The notes under the pieces: generated by a model
What the model was told of the DNA's origin: nothing
Database searches by the model: none
The model's input: the letters and a program-made list of their open reading frames with translations, nothing else
DNA from: a virus
Strand: one strand, 5' to 3'
Virus record (IMG/VR): IMGVR_UViG_3300020442_002628
Location: 1-20,261 of that record
Length of the DNA: 20,261 nt
Position numbers and translations under genes: made by a program
Shown here: piece after piece, positions 20,058 to 20,261 of the stretch
Layout of the letters: each line of letters opens with the position of its first letter
Position numbering within the stretch: the first letter of the stretch is position 1

Positions 20058-20261
20058 ATGGCAACTCAGTTACAACCATTCAGACAATATAACGAAAACG
20101 ACGTTATTAATTTGTTTACCTATGACGGTACTTCGGTTGACGCTGGTAGACTTTTGAAGCTCGATTCGAGCAATCAATGGTCTGGTCTTGGGGCTGACGA
20201 TTACGTCGATCTCGGGTCCGATACTGGCAACAGCTACTCTAATGTCGTTCCACTCAATACT
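20058..20261 (+). CDS. Probable head decoration protein, cut off by the window edge
   Basis: The frame opens at an ATG 17 bases after the protease-scaffold stop and runs 68 codons to the right edge. It begins MATQLQPFRQYNENDVINLF and continues TYDGTSVDAGRLLKLDSSNQ, the pattern of small beta-rich capsid decoration proteins: a conserved ENDVINLF start, then G-T-x-V-x-A-G-R-L-L-K. AGGA lies about ten bases upstream. These proteins usually sit between scaffold and major capsid genes and cement the shell after expansion. Because the C-terminus is missing, it cannot be excluded that this is the start of a longer capsid or other virion protein. Confidence 0.6.
   Translation, partial: MATQLQPFRQYNENDVINLFTYDGTSVDAGRLLKLDSSNQWSGLGADDYVDLGSDTGNSYSNVVPLNT

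Noticed and set aside
1-20261. CRISPR arrays, tRNA genes, insertion sequences, integrase or recombinase
   Set aside because: No regularly spaced repeats, no cloverleaf-like sequences and no transposase or integrase motifs were noticed on either strand. This is by eye and not an exhaustive search.

Overview
The window is part of a tailed double-stranded DNA phage (Caudoviricetes). It carries a large terminase, a portal, a tail-tube-like protein, an S74-terminated fibre, a prohead protease joined to a scaffold, and the start of a probable head decoration protein. A PhoH-like ATPase and the moderately AT-rich late region fit an aquatic or marine phage. A lipoprotein signal, a membrane-anchored coiled-coil protein and a GT9-like glycosyltransferase suggest a Gram-negative host. 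No tRNA, rRNA, insertion sequence or CRISPR array was seen. Host and phage genus cannot be named from the sequence alone.

Layout. (1) Positions 1-1875 look richer in G+C and hold small unrecognised genes. Two run leftward (1-236, 291-485) and five run rightward (708-1875), which looks like an early accessory cluster. The first two rightward genes each have an extended -10 box six bases before the ATG, so their mRNAs may be leaderless. A strong hairpin closes this cluster. (2) Positions 1876-2108 hold no gene, only hairpins, C/G runs and a likely promoter. (3) An AT-rich GT9-like gene and a small one-helix membrane protein follow (2109-3245), ending in a clear terminator. (4) A leftward lipoprotein resembling C39 cysteine peptidases (3282-3806) diverges from the PhoH gene (3857-4648). 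A leftward HExxH protein follows (4745-5050). (5) A tightly packed rightward operon (5109-10043) encodes a zinc-ribbon protein, a phage sigma factor with an inserted four-Cys site, a candidate small terminase, a C2H2-ERCC4 nuclease and the large terminase. (6) The structural genes run from 10064 to the end: portal, tail-tube-like protein carrying a sugar-binding-type insert, S74 fibre, several small proteins, protease-scaffold, and a truncated probable decoration protein.

The most interesting observation is regulatory. The exact octamer TTGTGTAA occurs in four intergenic gaps, five times in all, each 8-21 bases before a start codon. These starts are the lipoprotein (leftward), PhoH, portal, the membrane coiled-coil protein and the 88-aa protein. 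One copy begins inside the U-tract of an intrinsic terminator, and two form an inverted pair between divergent genes. The window also encodes a diverged two-domain sigma factor, translationally coupled to a zinc-ribbon protein. My hypothesis is that TTGTGTAA is the late promoter box read by this sigma factor, a parallel to T4 gp55 and its TATAAATA box, with the zinc-ribbon protein as a possible partner. Many of these promoters would give very short or absent 5' leaders without a Shine-Dalgarno site.
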